Shown one piece after another: positions 1 to 7,372 of a DNA stretch of 64,000 nt. Source of the stretch: Terriglobia bacterium (GTDB lineage Bacteria > Acidobacteriota > Terriglobia > Terriglobales > Acidobacteriaceae); NCBI GenBank assembly GCA_020073165.1, contig JAIQFP010000016.1, positions 32,497 to 96,496 of the forward strand, written 5' to 3'. The stretch's first letter is position 1, and every line of letters starts with the position of its first letter. Both the position numbers and the translations under genes were made by a program. The notes beneath the pieces were generated by a model, which saw only the letters and a program-made list of their open reading frames with translations, searched no databases and was not told where the DNA came from.

Positions 1-96
1 ACCACGAAGTCCACGGCCCTGGATGCAAGAACACTGGCGGAGGAGATTGTAGAACAGCTTAAGAAGGACTGGAGGAAATCAGCCAGCGAGTTTTGA
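1..96 (+). CDS. C-terminal end of a protein cut by the window edge
   Basis: Frame 1 is open from the first base to a TGA at 94-96, giving 31 residues that end in ...WRKSASEF. The stretch is charged and probably helical. It is followed after 67 bases by a same-strand membrane protein gene. There is too little to name a family, and the true product cannot be judged from this window. Confidence 0.55.
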   Translation, partial: TTKSTALDARTLAEEIVEQLKKDWRKSASEF

Positions 97-163
97 AGGC
101 TAGGCGGCCGCACGAACAGCAACTGAGTGAAGGCGTGTCTGCCTTCTGGGGAAGGGGGTTCTT

Positions 164-724
164 ATGCGGGCTGCAACTGCCCCGAAGCACGATTTCATGA
201 AGCCGGTCGTGCAACCGTCCAGTCACAAAAGTGTCGAAATGCGGCGAAGACACACCGGGCTGGACTGGGCCATCGTGGGACTGTGTCTCATCTTCATTCT
301 TATTTCGGCGGGGGCTGCATATCTTGAGCCTGACGTTCGGGCGCTCCACCTTTATGAATGGTTGATCTACCTGGCGGTCATGGTGCTGACACTGAGACAT
401 AGCAAGTGGGGATATGGGATCGGGATCTCCGCTGCCGCCTTTTGGCTTGGCCTGAGCCTCGTTGGAACCACCTTTCTTCGCGACGGGATCCAGAATTGGT
501 CTGGATTCCTGAAGACAGGGCGCATCATGAGTGTGATGGCATTCGTTGCAGTACCGGCAGCAATCTCTCAGTTGCTGCTGATCGTCTGCTGCCTCTGGGA
601 CTATGGGCGAATCAAGAACAAGCAGTGGAGCGATCTCGAAATTCTGGCGGGGAGTGCCGTGATTTCGGTGGTTTATCTGGCTGGAGTGGTCGCACTGTTC
701 TGGCCGCGATTTCAGTTTCGATGA
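164..724 (+). CDS. small integral membrane protein, function unknown
   Basis: 186 residues. The ATG at 164 follows a strong GGAAGGGGG site, which favours it over the in-frame ATG at 197. After a polar N-terminus of about 35 residues there are four hydrophobic segments, roughly residues 36-54, 62-77, 84-104 and 123-147, and a last one near 160-180, so four or five membrane spans. No catalytic motif is visible. The gene ends 45 bases before the ammonia-lyase gene on the same strand, so the two may be cotranscribed; a role linked to that enzyme is only a guess. I do not recognise the family. Confidence 0.7.
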   Translation: MRAATAPKHDFMKPVVQPSSHKSVEMRRRHTGLDWAIVGLCLIFILISAGAAYLEPDVRALHLYEWLIYLAVMVLTLRHSKWGYGIGISAAAFWLGLSLVGTTFLRDGIQNWSGFLKTGRIMSVMAFVAVPAAISQLLLIVCCLWDYGRIKNKQWSDLEILAGSAVISVVYLAGVVALFWPRFQFR

Positions 725-769
725 AGCTCAATCAACGTTCTCTGGATTCGATGTGGAGGAGGCCCGAAG

Positions 770-2335
770 ATGGCAGTTCTGGAAGAGGTGACACCGCACC
801 ACAAAATCGATGTGAAACTGGTGCTGGATGGCCATTCGCTGAGTATTGAGGACGTCCGGGACCTTGCCCGACATCACAGGCCTATCGAACTCCACCCCGA
901 TGCCGTCGCTCGCATCAACAAGTGCCGTGGCCTGCTGGAGCGCAAGATCAAGGCGCGAGAAATTATGTACGGCGTCAATACCGGCATAGGTGAACTTTCT
1001 GAAGTCGTGCTCACCCCGGAGCAGGCCGAGAAGTTTCAGAGATACCTGCTTTACTCCCACGCCGCGGGCTGCGGAGAAGCCTGCAGCGAAGAGGATGTCC
1101 GGGCAGGGATGCTCTCCCGCCTTAACACCCATTGCTGGGGCCATTCCGGGATAAGGCTCGAAATCGTCCAGACGCAAATCGAGATGCTCAATCGCGGTAT
1201 CACCCCGGTGGTGTGCCAGAAGGGTTCGGTGGGGGCGTGCGGCGATCTGTCGCCCATGGCCCAGATGGCAATTACCCTCATGGGTGAGGGCGAGGTGTTC
1301 TACAAGGGAAGAAGGCTGCCTGCCAAGCAAGGCATGGTGGAGGCTGGGATTCCCACCGTAGCTTTCCGCGAGAGGGACGGGCTGGCCACCATCAACGGAT
1401 CGGATCTCATCACCGGGATGGGCTGCCTCGAACTGTGTGACGCTGAAAGGTGGATCAGGACCCAGGAAGTGGCATTGGCAATGACGCTCGAGGCGCTCAA
1501 CGCCAACATGAAAGCGTACGATCACCGGATCCACCTGGTGCGGGGCTATCCGGGCGCACAGGAATGTGCTGAAAACGTGCGCCGGCTGACCGAGGGCTCG
1601 GAACTTCTCAACCGGCCGGGGAAGAAAGTGCAGGATGCCTACTCTCTGCGCTCCAGCCCGCAGGTCATCGGCGCCGCGCGAGATGCCTGCAAGTGGGTCC
1701 GGCAAATGCTGGAGACCGAACTGAACCACGCCGCCGACAATCCCATTTTCTTTCCGGACGAAGACCTGGTGCTGACCGGGGCGAATTTCCAGGGAACGCC
1801 GATGGCGTTTGCCCTGGAGTTACTCGGCATGTCGCTGACGACCGTCGCAGTCCTCAGCGAGCGCAGGCTCAACCGGCTGATGAACCCCCACCTGTCGGCG
1901 GGTCTGCCCGCGTTCTTGACCAAGGGTGCCGGAATGTTCTCCGGGCTGATGCTGTCGCAATACACCGCAGGAGCGTTGGTCTGCGAGAACCGGGTGCTCA
2001 GCAATCCTGCGGCCACTGGATCCATCCCGGCAGCGGCCGACCAGGAAGACTTCGTATCCATGGGCATGACCACTGCCATCAAGACCCGACAGATCATCGA
2101 GAATTGCTGGCATGTCGTCGCCATCGAACTGATGGCGGCTGCCCAGGCCTTCGACTTGCGGGCGCCAATCAGGCCCTCGCCTGCCACAGAGGCCGCCCAT
2201 CAGTCCATCCGTAAGCATGTGAGCAAACTGGAGGAAGACCGGCCCCTGCACGACGACATCAACAAACTTGCCAGTCTTGCCAAGGCGGGAGAAATCCTGG
2301 AGGCCGCTGAGAAGATCGCCGGAAAACTCAAGTGA
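770..2335 (+). CDS. MIO-type aromatic amino acid (histidine/phenylalanine-like) ammonia-lyase
   Basis: 521 residues, normal length for the HAL/PAL/TAL family, which removes ammonia from an amino acid to give an acrylate using a 4-methylideneimidazole-5-one (MIO) prosthetic group. Visible marks are the catalytic-loop Tyr in YGVNTG (Tyr67), the SHAAG segment (His97, the position that is His in histidine ammonia-lyases), the MIO segment GSVGACGDLSP at 152-162, and a NFQGTP segment that looks more like plant-type PAL than the NFHG of HutH. The MIO triad reads Ala156-Cys157-Gly158 instead of Ala-Ser-Gly. Substrate is therefore uncertain: His, Phe, Tyr or an aminomutase reaction are all possible, and no hutU, hutI or hutG lies nearby. 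A 7-bp hairpin (2332-2352) overlaps the stop codon but has no T tract. Confidence 0.9.
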   Translation: MAVLEEVTPHHKIDVKLVLDGHSLSIEDVRDLARHHRPIELHPDAVARINKCRGLLERKIKAREIMYGVNTGIGELSEVVLTPEQAEKFQRYLLYSHAAGCGEACSEEDVRAGMLSRLNTHCWGHSGIRLEIVQTQIEMLNRGITPVVCQKGSVGACGDLSPMAQMAITLMGEGEVFYKGRRLPAKQGMVEAGIPTVAFRERDGLATINGSDLITGMGCLELCDAERWIRTQEVALAMTLEALNANMKAYDHRIHLVRGYPGAQECAENVRRLTEGSELLNRPGKKVQDAYSLRSSPQVIGAARDACKWVRQMLETELNHAADNPIFFPDEDLVLTGANFQGTPMAFALELLGMSLTTVAVLSERRLNRLMNPHLSAGLPAFLTKGAGMFSGLMLSQYTAGALVCENRVLSNPAATGSIPAAADQEDFVSMGMTTAIKTRQIIENCWHVVAIELMAAAQAFDLRAPIRPSPATEAAHQSIRKHVSKLEEDRPLHDDINKLASLAKAGEILEAAEKIAGKLK

Positions 2336-2430
2336 GCAACCCGCGTGCTCACTGCAATGATCTGAAGCAGGCATGACCGCCGGGTAGCTCGGCATCTTTC
2401 TGCCGATCAACCCTGCAGAGTTTGGCTGCC

Positions 2431-3381
2431 TCACAGCAGCTGGACGAACCCTGCGGAATCGTGATCGAGCCGGTGGAGCCCGGCGGCGTGGAATGCGTCG
2501 ATGGCTTGGTGGAATTCGCGGACGGTGATACAGCGGTCGATCTCGGGATAGGCCGTTGCGGTGACGCGGCCGGCGGGGTGGTATTGCGCCATCAGGTTGA
2601 CGTAGGTTTCGGGCCCCAGTTCGCGGGCAATCCACTGCATAATTTCCGGCGTTCCCGCGACCCCGCCGGGCATCACCAGGTGGCGCAAGAGAACGCCTCG
2701 CAACGCTACGCCATGTTCATCGGTGACGAGCGGGCCGACCTGCCGGTGCATCTCAAGGATAGCGCGCCGGGCGGCTTCGGGATAATCGGGGGCTTTGGCA
2801 TAGCGCCGCGCCTTTTCAGGGTCCCAGAACTTGAAGTCGGGCATGTAGATGTCCACGACGCCATCCATCAGCAGCAGTGAATCCAGCGAGTCGTAGGCGC
2901 TGGTGTTGTACACGAGAGGCAGAGTCAGGCCGCGCTCCACGGCCAGCAGCAGCGCCTCCAGAATCTGCGGCACCACATGCTCCGGCGTCACCAGGTTGAT
3001 GTTGTGGCAGCCCTGATGCTGCAAGCGCAACATCATCTCCGCCAGTTCTTCCGGTTTGGTGGTGCGGCCTTCTCCAAACCAACTGATCTGGTAGTTCTGG
3101 CAAAAGACGCAACGCAGGTTGCACCAACTGAAGAAGATGGTCCCGGAGCCACGGCTGCCTCGCAGGCAGGGCTCTTCACCGAGATGAGCAAAATAGCTGC
3201 TGACGCTGGCATACCGCCCGGTCTTGCAGACTTTCGTCTTGTCTTCAAGACGGTTGACCTGGCAGTTGCGTGGACACAGGGTACAGGCGGCCAGCTTGTT
3301 CAGGCCCAACTCCACCCGGCGTAGCAACTCTCCCGAACGCCACAGCTCGAGATAGGCGGGCTGGGAGCGCCTGTGCTCCAT
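2431..3381 (-). CDS. PflX/COG1313-like radical SAM protein
   Basis: 316 residues. It resembles the uncharacterised radical SAM group related to pyruvate formate-lyase activating enzymes. An N-terminal Cys motif (Cys33, Cys36, Cys40 in CTLCPRNC, plus Cys52) precedes the radical SAM cluster motif CNLRCVFC (Cys87, Cys91, Cys94), which binds the 4Fe-4S cluster that cleaves S-adenosylmethionine. The substrate of this group is unknown. The ATG at 3381 overlaps the TGA of the upstream membrane protein gene (ATGA), so translation is probably coupled; an open frame extends further upstream but lies inside that gene and is not used. It is the last gene of the pilin operon. A second, different member of the wider family lies at 11967-13241. 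Confidence 0.85.
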   Translation of the reverse strand: MEHRRSQPAYLELWRSGELLRRVELGLNKLAACTLCPRNCQVNRLEDKTKVCKTGRYASVSSYFAHLGEEPCLRGSRGSGTIFFSWCNLRCVFCQNYQISWFGEGRTTKPEELAEMMLRLQHQGCHNINLVTPEHVVPQILEALLLAVERGLTLPLVYNTSAYDSLDSLLLMDGVVDIYMPDFKFWDPEKARRYAKAPDYPEAARRAILEMHRQVGPLVTDEHGVALRGVLLRHLVMPGGVAGTPEIMQWIARELGPETYVNLMAQYHPAGRVTATAYPEIDRCITVREFHQAIDAFHAAGLHRLDHDSAGFVQLL

Positions 3382-3776
3382 CAGCGCCCCAGTGCTGCGG
3401 AGGTCAGAGACCGGCAAGCCACACGCACCAGCATCCAGAGTATGTAGTAGAAAACCGTCAGTACAAGCACAACGACCGTGCGTCCGAAGACCGAGAGAGT
3501 CTCTCCGAGAACCCGCGACGGTAGATCGAGGACATAGGTAGCCAGCAATCCAGCTATCAATCCCAGGACCGCTCCCCAAAACGGCAAGCGTTGCGGCACC
3601 CACGCCGCGGGCGCAAGCAGCGCCCAGACACCCCATGCCAGGGGTGCCATACACCAGATGATCGTCAGTGGATAGATCCTTTCGAAGGTCAGGCCGGGTG
3701 TAAGGACCGCGACTAGCGCCCCCAAAGCGATGGCAATCGAAGCAATCGTGCTACCGGCCGCGAATCGCGCAAACAT
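3381..3776 (-). CDS. four-span membrane protein in pilin/radical SAM operon
   Basis: 131 residues from the ATG at 3776, chosen because AAGGAGGT sits six bases upstream; the upstream ATG at 3797 would place that site inside the coding region. Four hydrophobic stretches cover most of the protein (about residues 8-28, 34-55, 64-82 and 97-118), with a short basic C-terminus. No family signature is recognised. It lies between a Flp-type pilin and a radical SAM gene and overlaps the latter by four bases, so the three are likely made together. It does not show the Asp motifs of a prepilin peptidase. Confidence 0.7.
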   Translation of the reverse strand: MFARFAAGSTIASIAIALGALVAVLTPGLTFERIYPLTIIWCMAPLAWGVWALLAPAAWVPQRLPFWGAVLGLIAGLLATYVLDLPSRVLGETLSVFGRTVVVLVLTVFYYILWMLVRVACRSLTSAALGR

Positions 3777-3827
3777 GCAGACCTCCTTGCCATGCACGAC
3801 GAAGCCACGCTACCACTCCCGCGAAGC

Positions 3828-3992
3828 TCACTGGATTGAGCTGGCGGCGCTGGAGAAGACGTTGTTCGCGTTGGTACCGATCAATCGAATCGTGCCCACG
3901 ATCAGGACCAGGATGACCGCCAGCATCACGGCGTACTCCGCGATATCCTGGCCCCCATCGTCCGACCACAATGTGCGAAGAAGGTAAGCCAT
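3828..3992 (-). CDS. Flp-type (class IVb) pilin precursor
   Basis: A 54-residue protein. GAGGAG lies eight bases before the ATG at 3992. The short leader MAYLLRTLWSDDGG is followed by QDIAEYAVML, which fits the Flp prepilin rule of cleavage after Gly with Glu-Tyr at positions 5 and 6 of the mature protein; a 20-residue hydrophobic helix (AVMLAVILVLIVGTIRLIG) and a small polar tail follow. Flp pilins assemble into Tad-type adhesive pili. No tad secretion ATPase, platform or peptidase gene is present in this window, so assembly would depend on genes elsewhere. It is the second gene of a four-gene minus-strand operon. Confidence 0.8.
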   Translation of the reverse strand: MAYLLRTLWSDDGGQDIAEYAVMLAVILVLIVGTIRLIGTNANNVFSSAASSIQ

Positions 3993-4004
3993 AGTTTGTG
4001 CTCC

Positions 4005-4247
4005 TCAGGCTGCGTGCACGCGGCCATGTGAAATGGCATGGGCGGGGTGGAAGCCACAATTCTTGCCTTCGAGAATGCCCATGGTGCTGGCTATGGCTTT
4101 TCCCCATACCACTCTTAGTTCGTCACCTTCCCATCGGGTTTTCTGTCGCAGAAGCGCCGAGAACTTGTCTTGGAGAGCTTGAATCAAGGTCTCCCGTATT
4201 TCCTGCGGCCTCGCGCCAGGGCTTTCCAAGAGAGCCCATGTAGTCAT
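4005..4247 (-). CDS. hypothetical 80-residue protein, first gene of the pilin operon
   Basis: The ATG at 4247 follows a good GGGAGGAC site; an open frame continues upstream to 4382 without a comparable site. The product is soluble, helical in its first half (MTTWALLESP..., QEIRETLIQALQDKFSALL) and ends in a His-rich tail (HPAHAISHGRVHAA). Twelve bases separate it from the pilin start, and the order hypothetical, pilin, membrane protein, radical SAM suggests one transcript. I do not recognise a family. Confidence 0.55.
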   Translation of the reverse strand: MTTWALLESPGARPQEIRETLIQALQDKFSALLRQKTRWEGDELRVVWGKAIASTMGILEGKNCGFHPAHAISHGRVHAA

Positions 4248-4382
4248 GTTCGTCCTCCCGGAAACAGTCAGTTCCATTCGCGCACAGACGTCCCAAAAGA
4301 AGTCTGGTACGTCGAAGCGAGAAAAGTCAGTGACGGATGTGCTTTCCCGATCTGGGATTGCACAGGCTTGTGGCATTGACAA

Positions 4383-4640
4383 CTAACGGAGACACTCCTA
4401 GCCTAAGAATTGTCGACGGCCGAAAGGGCCGGATAGCGTACGTAACTAGCCGATCCGAAGTAGGCTGAGCGGTCAGCCAAACGGGGCGACCCGAAAGGCA
4501 CCCAAACCTGAAAAATCCGGATGCTCAGCGAGGGGCAGCCGGGGCTTGGGACTGCGAAAGCGGTGATCGCATCAAGGGCTGTGACGGTGCATGCATCCAC
4601 GCCGCCCACTCTCCAACAAGGTGCGGACGGCTAGAGCGTA
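4383..4640 (-). promoter_or_regulatory. structured leader region upstream of the pilin operon
   Basis: The gene-free stretch between the cytochrome gene and the pilin operon (4248-4665) contains several hairpins that would be formed in the operon leader transcript: CGGCC/GGCCG with a 5-base loop at 4417-4431, a perfect 6-bp stem GGCTGA/TCAGCC with tetraloop at 4463-4478, and AGCC/GGCT at 4448-4466 that competes with it. The two stems share the GGCT at 4463-4466, so they are mutually exclusive, as in a switch. A CCGAAAGG-like motif also recurs near 4491-4498. It does not match the cyclic di-GMP-I aptamer as I remember it. The assignment as a regulatory RNA is inference from base pairing alone. 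Confidence 0.3.
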
Positions 4641-4665
4641 ACCAGAGTCGCAGCCCTTCTCTTTT

Positions 4666-5091
4666 TCACTTCTCCTGCAGCGACGCCAGGAAGTTCGCGA
4701 GCGTCTTCATGCGCAACTCTGCTTCTCCCTTGTGCCCCTTGCCGATGGTGCGGAAGACCGGCCCCCAGATGGGCATCTCTCTGGATCCGTGGGCGGCTGC
4801 GGCAACGCTGCCGTCAATGGTCTTGTAGACACGGTCGTAGGGAAATTTTCCGCTGTTACGTTTGGTCAAAGTGGTCAGATCGGGCGGGACGACTTTGAGA
4901 ACAGGGACAACCGGCCCGTCGCCTTTGCCCTTTTCGCCATGGCAGTCGGCACAGTAAGCCCTGTACATTTCCAGGCCCGAGGTGGGCGAAGTACGCGGGA
5001 GCGGAATCTCTCCGGGGACGCGTTTCTGGGCGGCGGCCAGGGACGCGAGTGAAAAGACGAGCGTGACAAGCAACATCCTGCGCTTAGCCAT
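4666..5091 (-). CDS. secreted mono-haem cytochrome c
   Basis: 141 residues from the ATG at 5091, with AAGGA eight bases upstream. A signal peptide (MAKRRMLLVTLVFSLASLAAA) leads to a single haem-binding motif CADCH at about residues 50-54 and a distal REMPIWGPVF segment whose Met is the likely sixth haem ligand, the pattern of class I cytochromes c. It should be a periplasmic electron carrier. It faces the DinB-like gene divergently and no oxidase or dehydrogenase gene adjoins it, so the redox partner is unknown. The far upstream part of the frame (to 5382) lacks a ribosome site and lies under the divergent gene, so I exclude it. Confidence 0.85.
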   Translation of the reverse strand: MAKRRMLLVTLVFSLASLAAAQKRVPGEIPLPRTSPTSGLEMYRAYCADCHGEKGKGDGPVVPVLKVVPPDLTTLTKRNSGKFPYDRVYKTIDGSVAAAAHGSREMPIWGPVFRTIGKGHKGEAELRMKTLANFLASLQEK

Positions 5092-5266
5092 AGAGCCAAT
5101 CCTTGGTACAGCGCCTGATCGATTTAATTGTAGCGCGGCAGGTCCCAATCGCAGTGAAGTGCTCATGCTCCCATATAGGGATCCGTCACCGGCTGTTCCT
5201 GAGTCCCCCGCTTGTCCTTTGGGGCGGAGTATTCTCGGGGGATTGAACCAGAGGAGGACAAGTCTC

Positions 5267-5755
5267 GTGAATATCGATCGCAAGACGCTCGAGAAGATGG
5301 TTGACCACGCCCTATCGGGAAAGGGCGCGCATGTGGAGGCAGAGGACGTCTTCGCGGGACTCGACTGGAAAATTACCGGCACGTGCCCCGAGGGCGTTCC
5401 ACACTCGCTCTTTCAACTCCTGAACCACATGATCTATTGGCAGGACTGGGCCGTGAGGTGGCTCGACGGGGAAAAACCTCCGCTTCCCAAGCATGCCTCC
5501 GGCAGCTGGCCCGGCGATCCCGAACCGGCCAGTGCAGGAGAATGGAAACGAACCGTGCAGAATTTCCGAAACGGACTGGCTGCGCTGGGCCGCCGTTCGC
5601 GAAGCGTTGATCTCCTCGCGAGACCCGGCAAAAAGACCGGGCTGGAAATGCTGCAGACCATCGCCTCGCACAACAGTTATCACCTTGGGCAAGCCGTCTT
5701 CCTGAGGCAGTTGCTGGGTGCCTGGCCGCCTCCTTCTGGTGGTCTCACCTGGTAG
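5267..5755 (+). CDS. DinB-like metal-binding four-helix protein
   Basis: 162 residues from a GTG at 5267, chosen because GAGGAGG lies just upstream; longer in-frame extensions run into the divergent cytochrome gene. The pattern of a His in LLNHMIYWQDW and the pair SHNSYHLGQ near the C-terminus is that of the DinB/YfiT fold, where three His bind a divalent metal. Members often act as thiol transferases with bacillithiol or mycothiol, but many have no known reaction. Nothing next to it narrows the role. Confidence 0.8.
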   Translation: MNIDRKTLEKMVDHALSGKGAHVEAEDVFAGLDWKITGTCPEGVPHSLFQLLNHMIYWQDWAVRWLDGEKPPLPKHASGSWPGDPEPASAGEWKRTVQNFRNGLAALGRRSRSVDLLARPGKKTGLEMLQTIASHNSYHLGQAVFLRQLLGAWPPPSGGLTW

Positions 5756-5861
5756 CCTCGAAGGCACGAAGCGATCGCCTCTGGGGAAATCAGACTGACC
5801 CCATCACCGGCAAGGCGGGCGGCTTGGTCACGCTATCACCGAAAGCGTATTCTAGCTAGCC

Positions 5862-7175
5862 GTGTTGAACACGATTGGCAGCTACTTCGGCTTCGAGCGA
5901 GCGGGCACTACGCTGGGCCGCGAAACCGTGGCCGGCCTGACCACGTTTGTCACGATGTCCTACATCATCGTGGTGAACCCGGCGATCCTGCGAGCCGCCG
6001 GCATTCCCGTGGAGGCCTCAATGGTGGCCACCACGGTCACGGCCATTTTCGGTACGCTGTTGATGGCGCTCTACGCCAACCGGCCGTTCGCGATTGCACC
6101 CTACATGGGGGAAAATGCTTTCGTCGCCTACACGGTAGTGCAGGTGCTGGGCTTCCACTGGCAGACGGCGCTGGCAGCGGTATTCCTGGCGGGCGTGCTG
6201 TTCTTTTTGCTCACGGTCTTTCGGCTTCGCCAGTATCTGGTGGAGGCCATCCCTTCCGGCCTGCGCTACAGTTTTGCGGTCGGCATCGGCCTGTTCCTGA
6301 CCTTTATCGGGCTGAACGAAACCGGGATCGTGATGCTGGGCAGCGCGGGCGCGCCCGTGCGGACCGGGCACCTGACCGCCGCACCGGTGCTGGTGGCGAT
6401 CTTCGGCTTTCTCTTGATGGCCGTGCTGATGATTCGGCGCTTTCCCGCGGCCATTCTGATCGGCATTCTAGCGACTGCGTTTGTGGCCTTTTTCGCCGGT
6501 GTTTCTGCGCCGCCGAAGGCCTGGGTGAGCCTGCCGCCCAGTCTTGCGCCGATCTTCTTCAAGCTCGATTTTAACGGTGCGCTGAGCTGGAAGTTCTTTC
6601 CGGTCGTGCTCACCATCTTCATCATGGCCTTCGTGGACACCATGGGTACGCTGATCGGCGTCTCGGCGCGCGCGGGATTTCTGGACCAGAACGGCAACCT
6701 GCCCCAGATCGAGCGGCCAATGTTGACTGATGCGCTGGCCACCAGTTTCGCTGCGTTGGTGGGCACGACCACTGCCGGCGCCTACATTGAGTCGGCCACC
6801 GGGATTGAGGCGGGCGGGCGAACCGGATTCACGAGCGTCATCACCGCGTTGTGCTTTGTTGCTGCGTTATTCTTCTCGCCTTTTGTGGCGGCCATTCCGC
6901 CGCAGGCCTACGGGCCGGCGTTGATCGTTGTAGGCCTGCTCATGCTGGCGCCCATCACCAGGATTCAGTTCGACGATTTCACCGAACTGATTCCGGCCTT
7001 TGCGGTGGTGGCGCTCATGAGCTTCACCTACAACATTGGCGTCGGCATCACCGCTGGATTCGTGTTGTATCCCTTCTGCAAATTGGTCTCCGGTCGCGCG
7101 CGTGAAATCAAGCCCGGACTGTGGGTGCTGGCGGCGCTGTCGCTGCTTTTCTTCGTGTTCTATCCATACACATAG
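5862..7175 (+). CDS. AzgA-type NCS2 purine (hypoxanthine/guanine/adenine) permease
   Basis: 437 residues starting at GTG 5862. The N-terminus FGFERAGTTLGRETVAGLTTF and the following VNPAIL are typical of the AzgA branch of nucleobase-cation symporters. About twelve to fourteen hydrophobic segments span the protein, and the internal MGTLIGVSARAGFLDQNG followed by GTTTAGAYIESATGIEAGGRTG region matches the substrate-binding helices of the family. It should import purine bases with protons across the inner membrane. It stands alone, with a terminator-like structure behind it. Confidence 0.92.
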   Translation: MLNTIGSYFGFERAGTTLGRETVAGLTTFVTMSYIIVVNPAILRAAGIPVEASMVATTVTAIFGTLLMALYANRPFAIAPYMGENAFVAYTVVQVLGFHWQTALAAVFLAGVLFFLLTVFRLRQYLVEAIPSGLRYSFAVGIGLFLTFIGLNETGIVMLGSAGAPVRTGHLTAAPVLVAIFGFLLMAVLMIRRFPAAILIGILATAFVAFFAGVSAPPKAWVSLPPSLAPIFFKLDFNGALSWKFFPVVLTIFIMAFVDTMGTLIGVSARAGFLDQNGNLPQIERPMLTDALATSFAALVGTTTAGAYIESATGIEAGGRTGFTSVITALCFVAALFFSPFVAAIPPQAYGPALIVVGLLMLAPITRIQFDDFTELIPAFAVVALMSFTYNIGVGITAGFVLYPFCKLVSGRAREIKPGLWVLAALSLLFFVFYPYT

Positions 7176-7182
7176 GAATGAC

Positions 7183-7252
7183 ACGGGCGGCGCCTGGATG
7201 GTCGCGACCTTGCAGGCGCAAACTCGGAAATAGAAGCGCCCGTTTCATTTTG
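7183..7252 (+). terminator. nested hairpin terminator after the purine permease gene
   Basis: Two coaxial stems: outer ACGGGCG (7183-7189) with CGCCCGT (7237-7243), inner GCGCCTG (7190-7196) with CAGGCGC (7213-7219), followed by TTCATTTT. It begins seven bases after the stop codon. The long inner loop makes it weaker than a textbook terminator. Confidence 0.45.
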
Positions 7253-7372
7253 GGAATGGGAGCAACGATTTCTTCGCAGGCTGTCGAAAATGCATAGTGT
7301 CGGTGGTGCTAGCCTCAATAATTGCAGTTACCTTTCAGCTTCCGATCTTCACAATCGGTAAAAGGAGGAACC

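Noticed and set aside
728..1729. Long minus-strand open frame antisense to the ammonia-lyase
   Set aside because: It is wholly inside a gene with clear family motifs; the translation has no family likeness and high Arg/His/Pro content typical of a GC-rich shadow frame.
2332..2352. Terminator after the ammonia-lyase gene
   Set aside because: The 7-bp hairpin is real but overlaps the stop codon and has no T tract, so I did not list it as a terminator.
4383..4640. Cyclic di-GMP-I (GEMM) riboswitch upstream of the pilin operon
   Set aside because: The conserved AGGGCAAACC and GGGACGCAAAGCC segments of that aptamer are not found on either strand.
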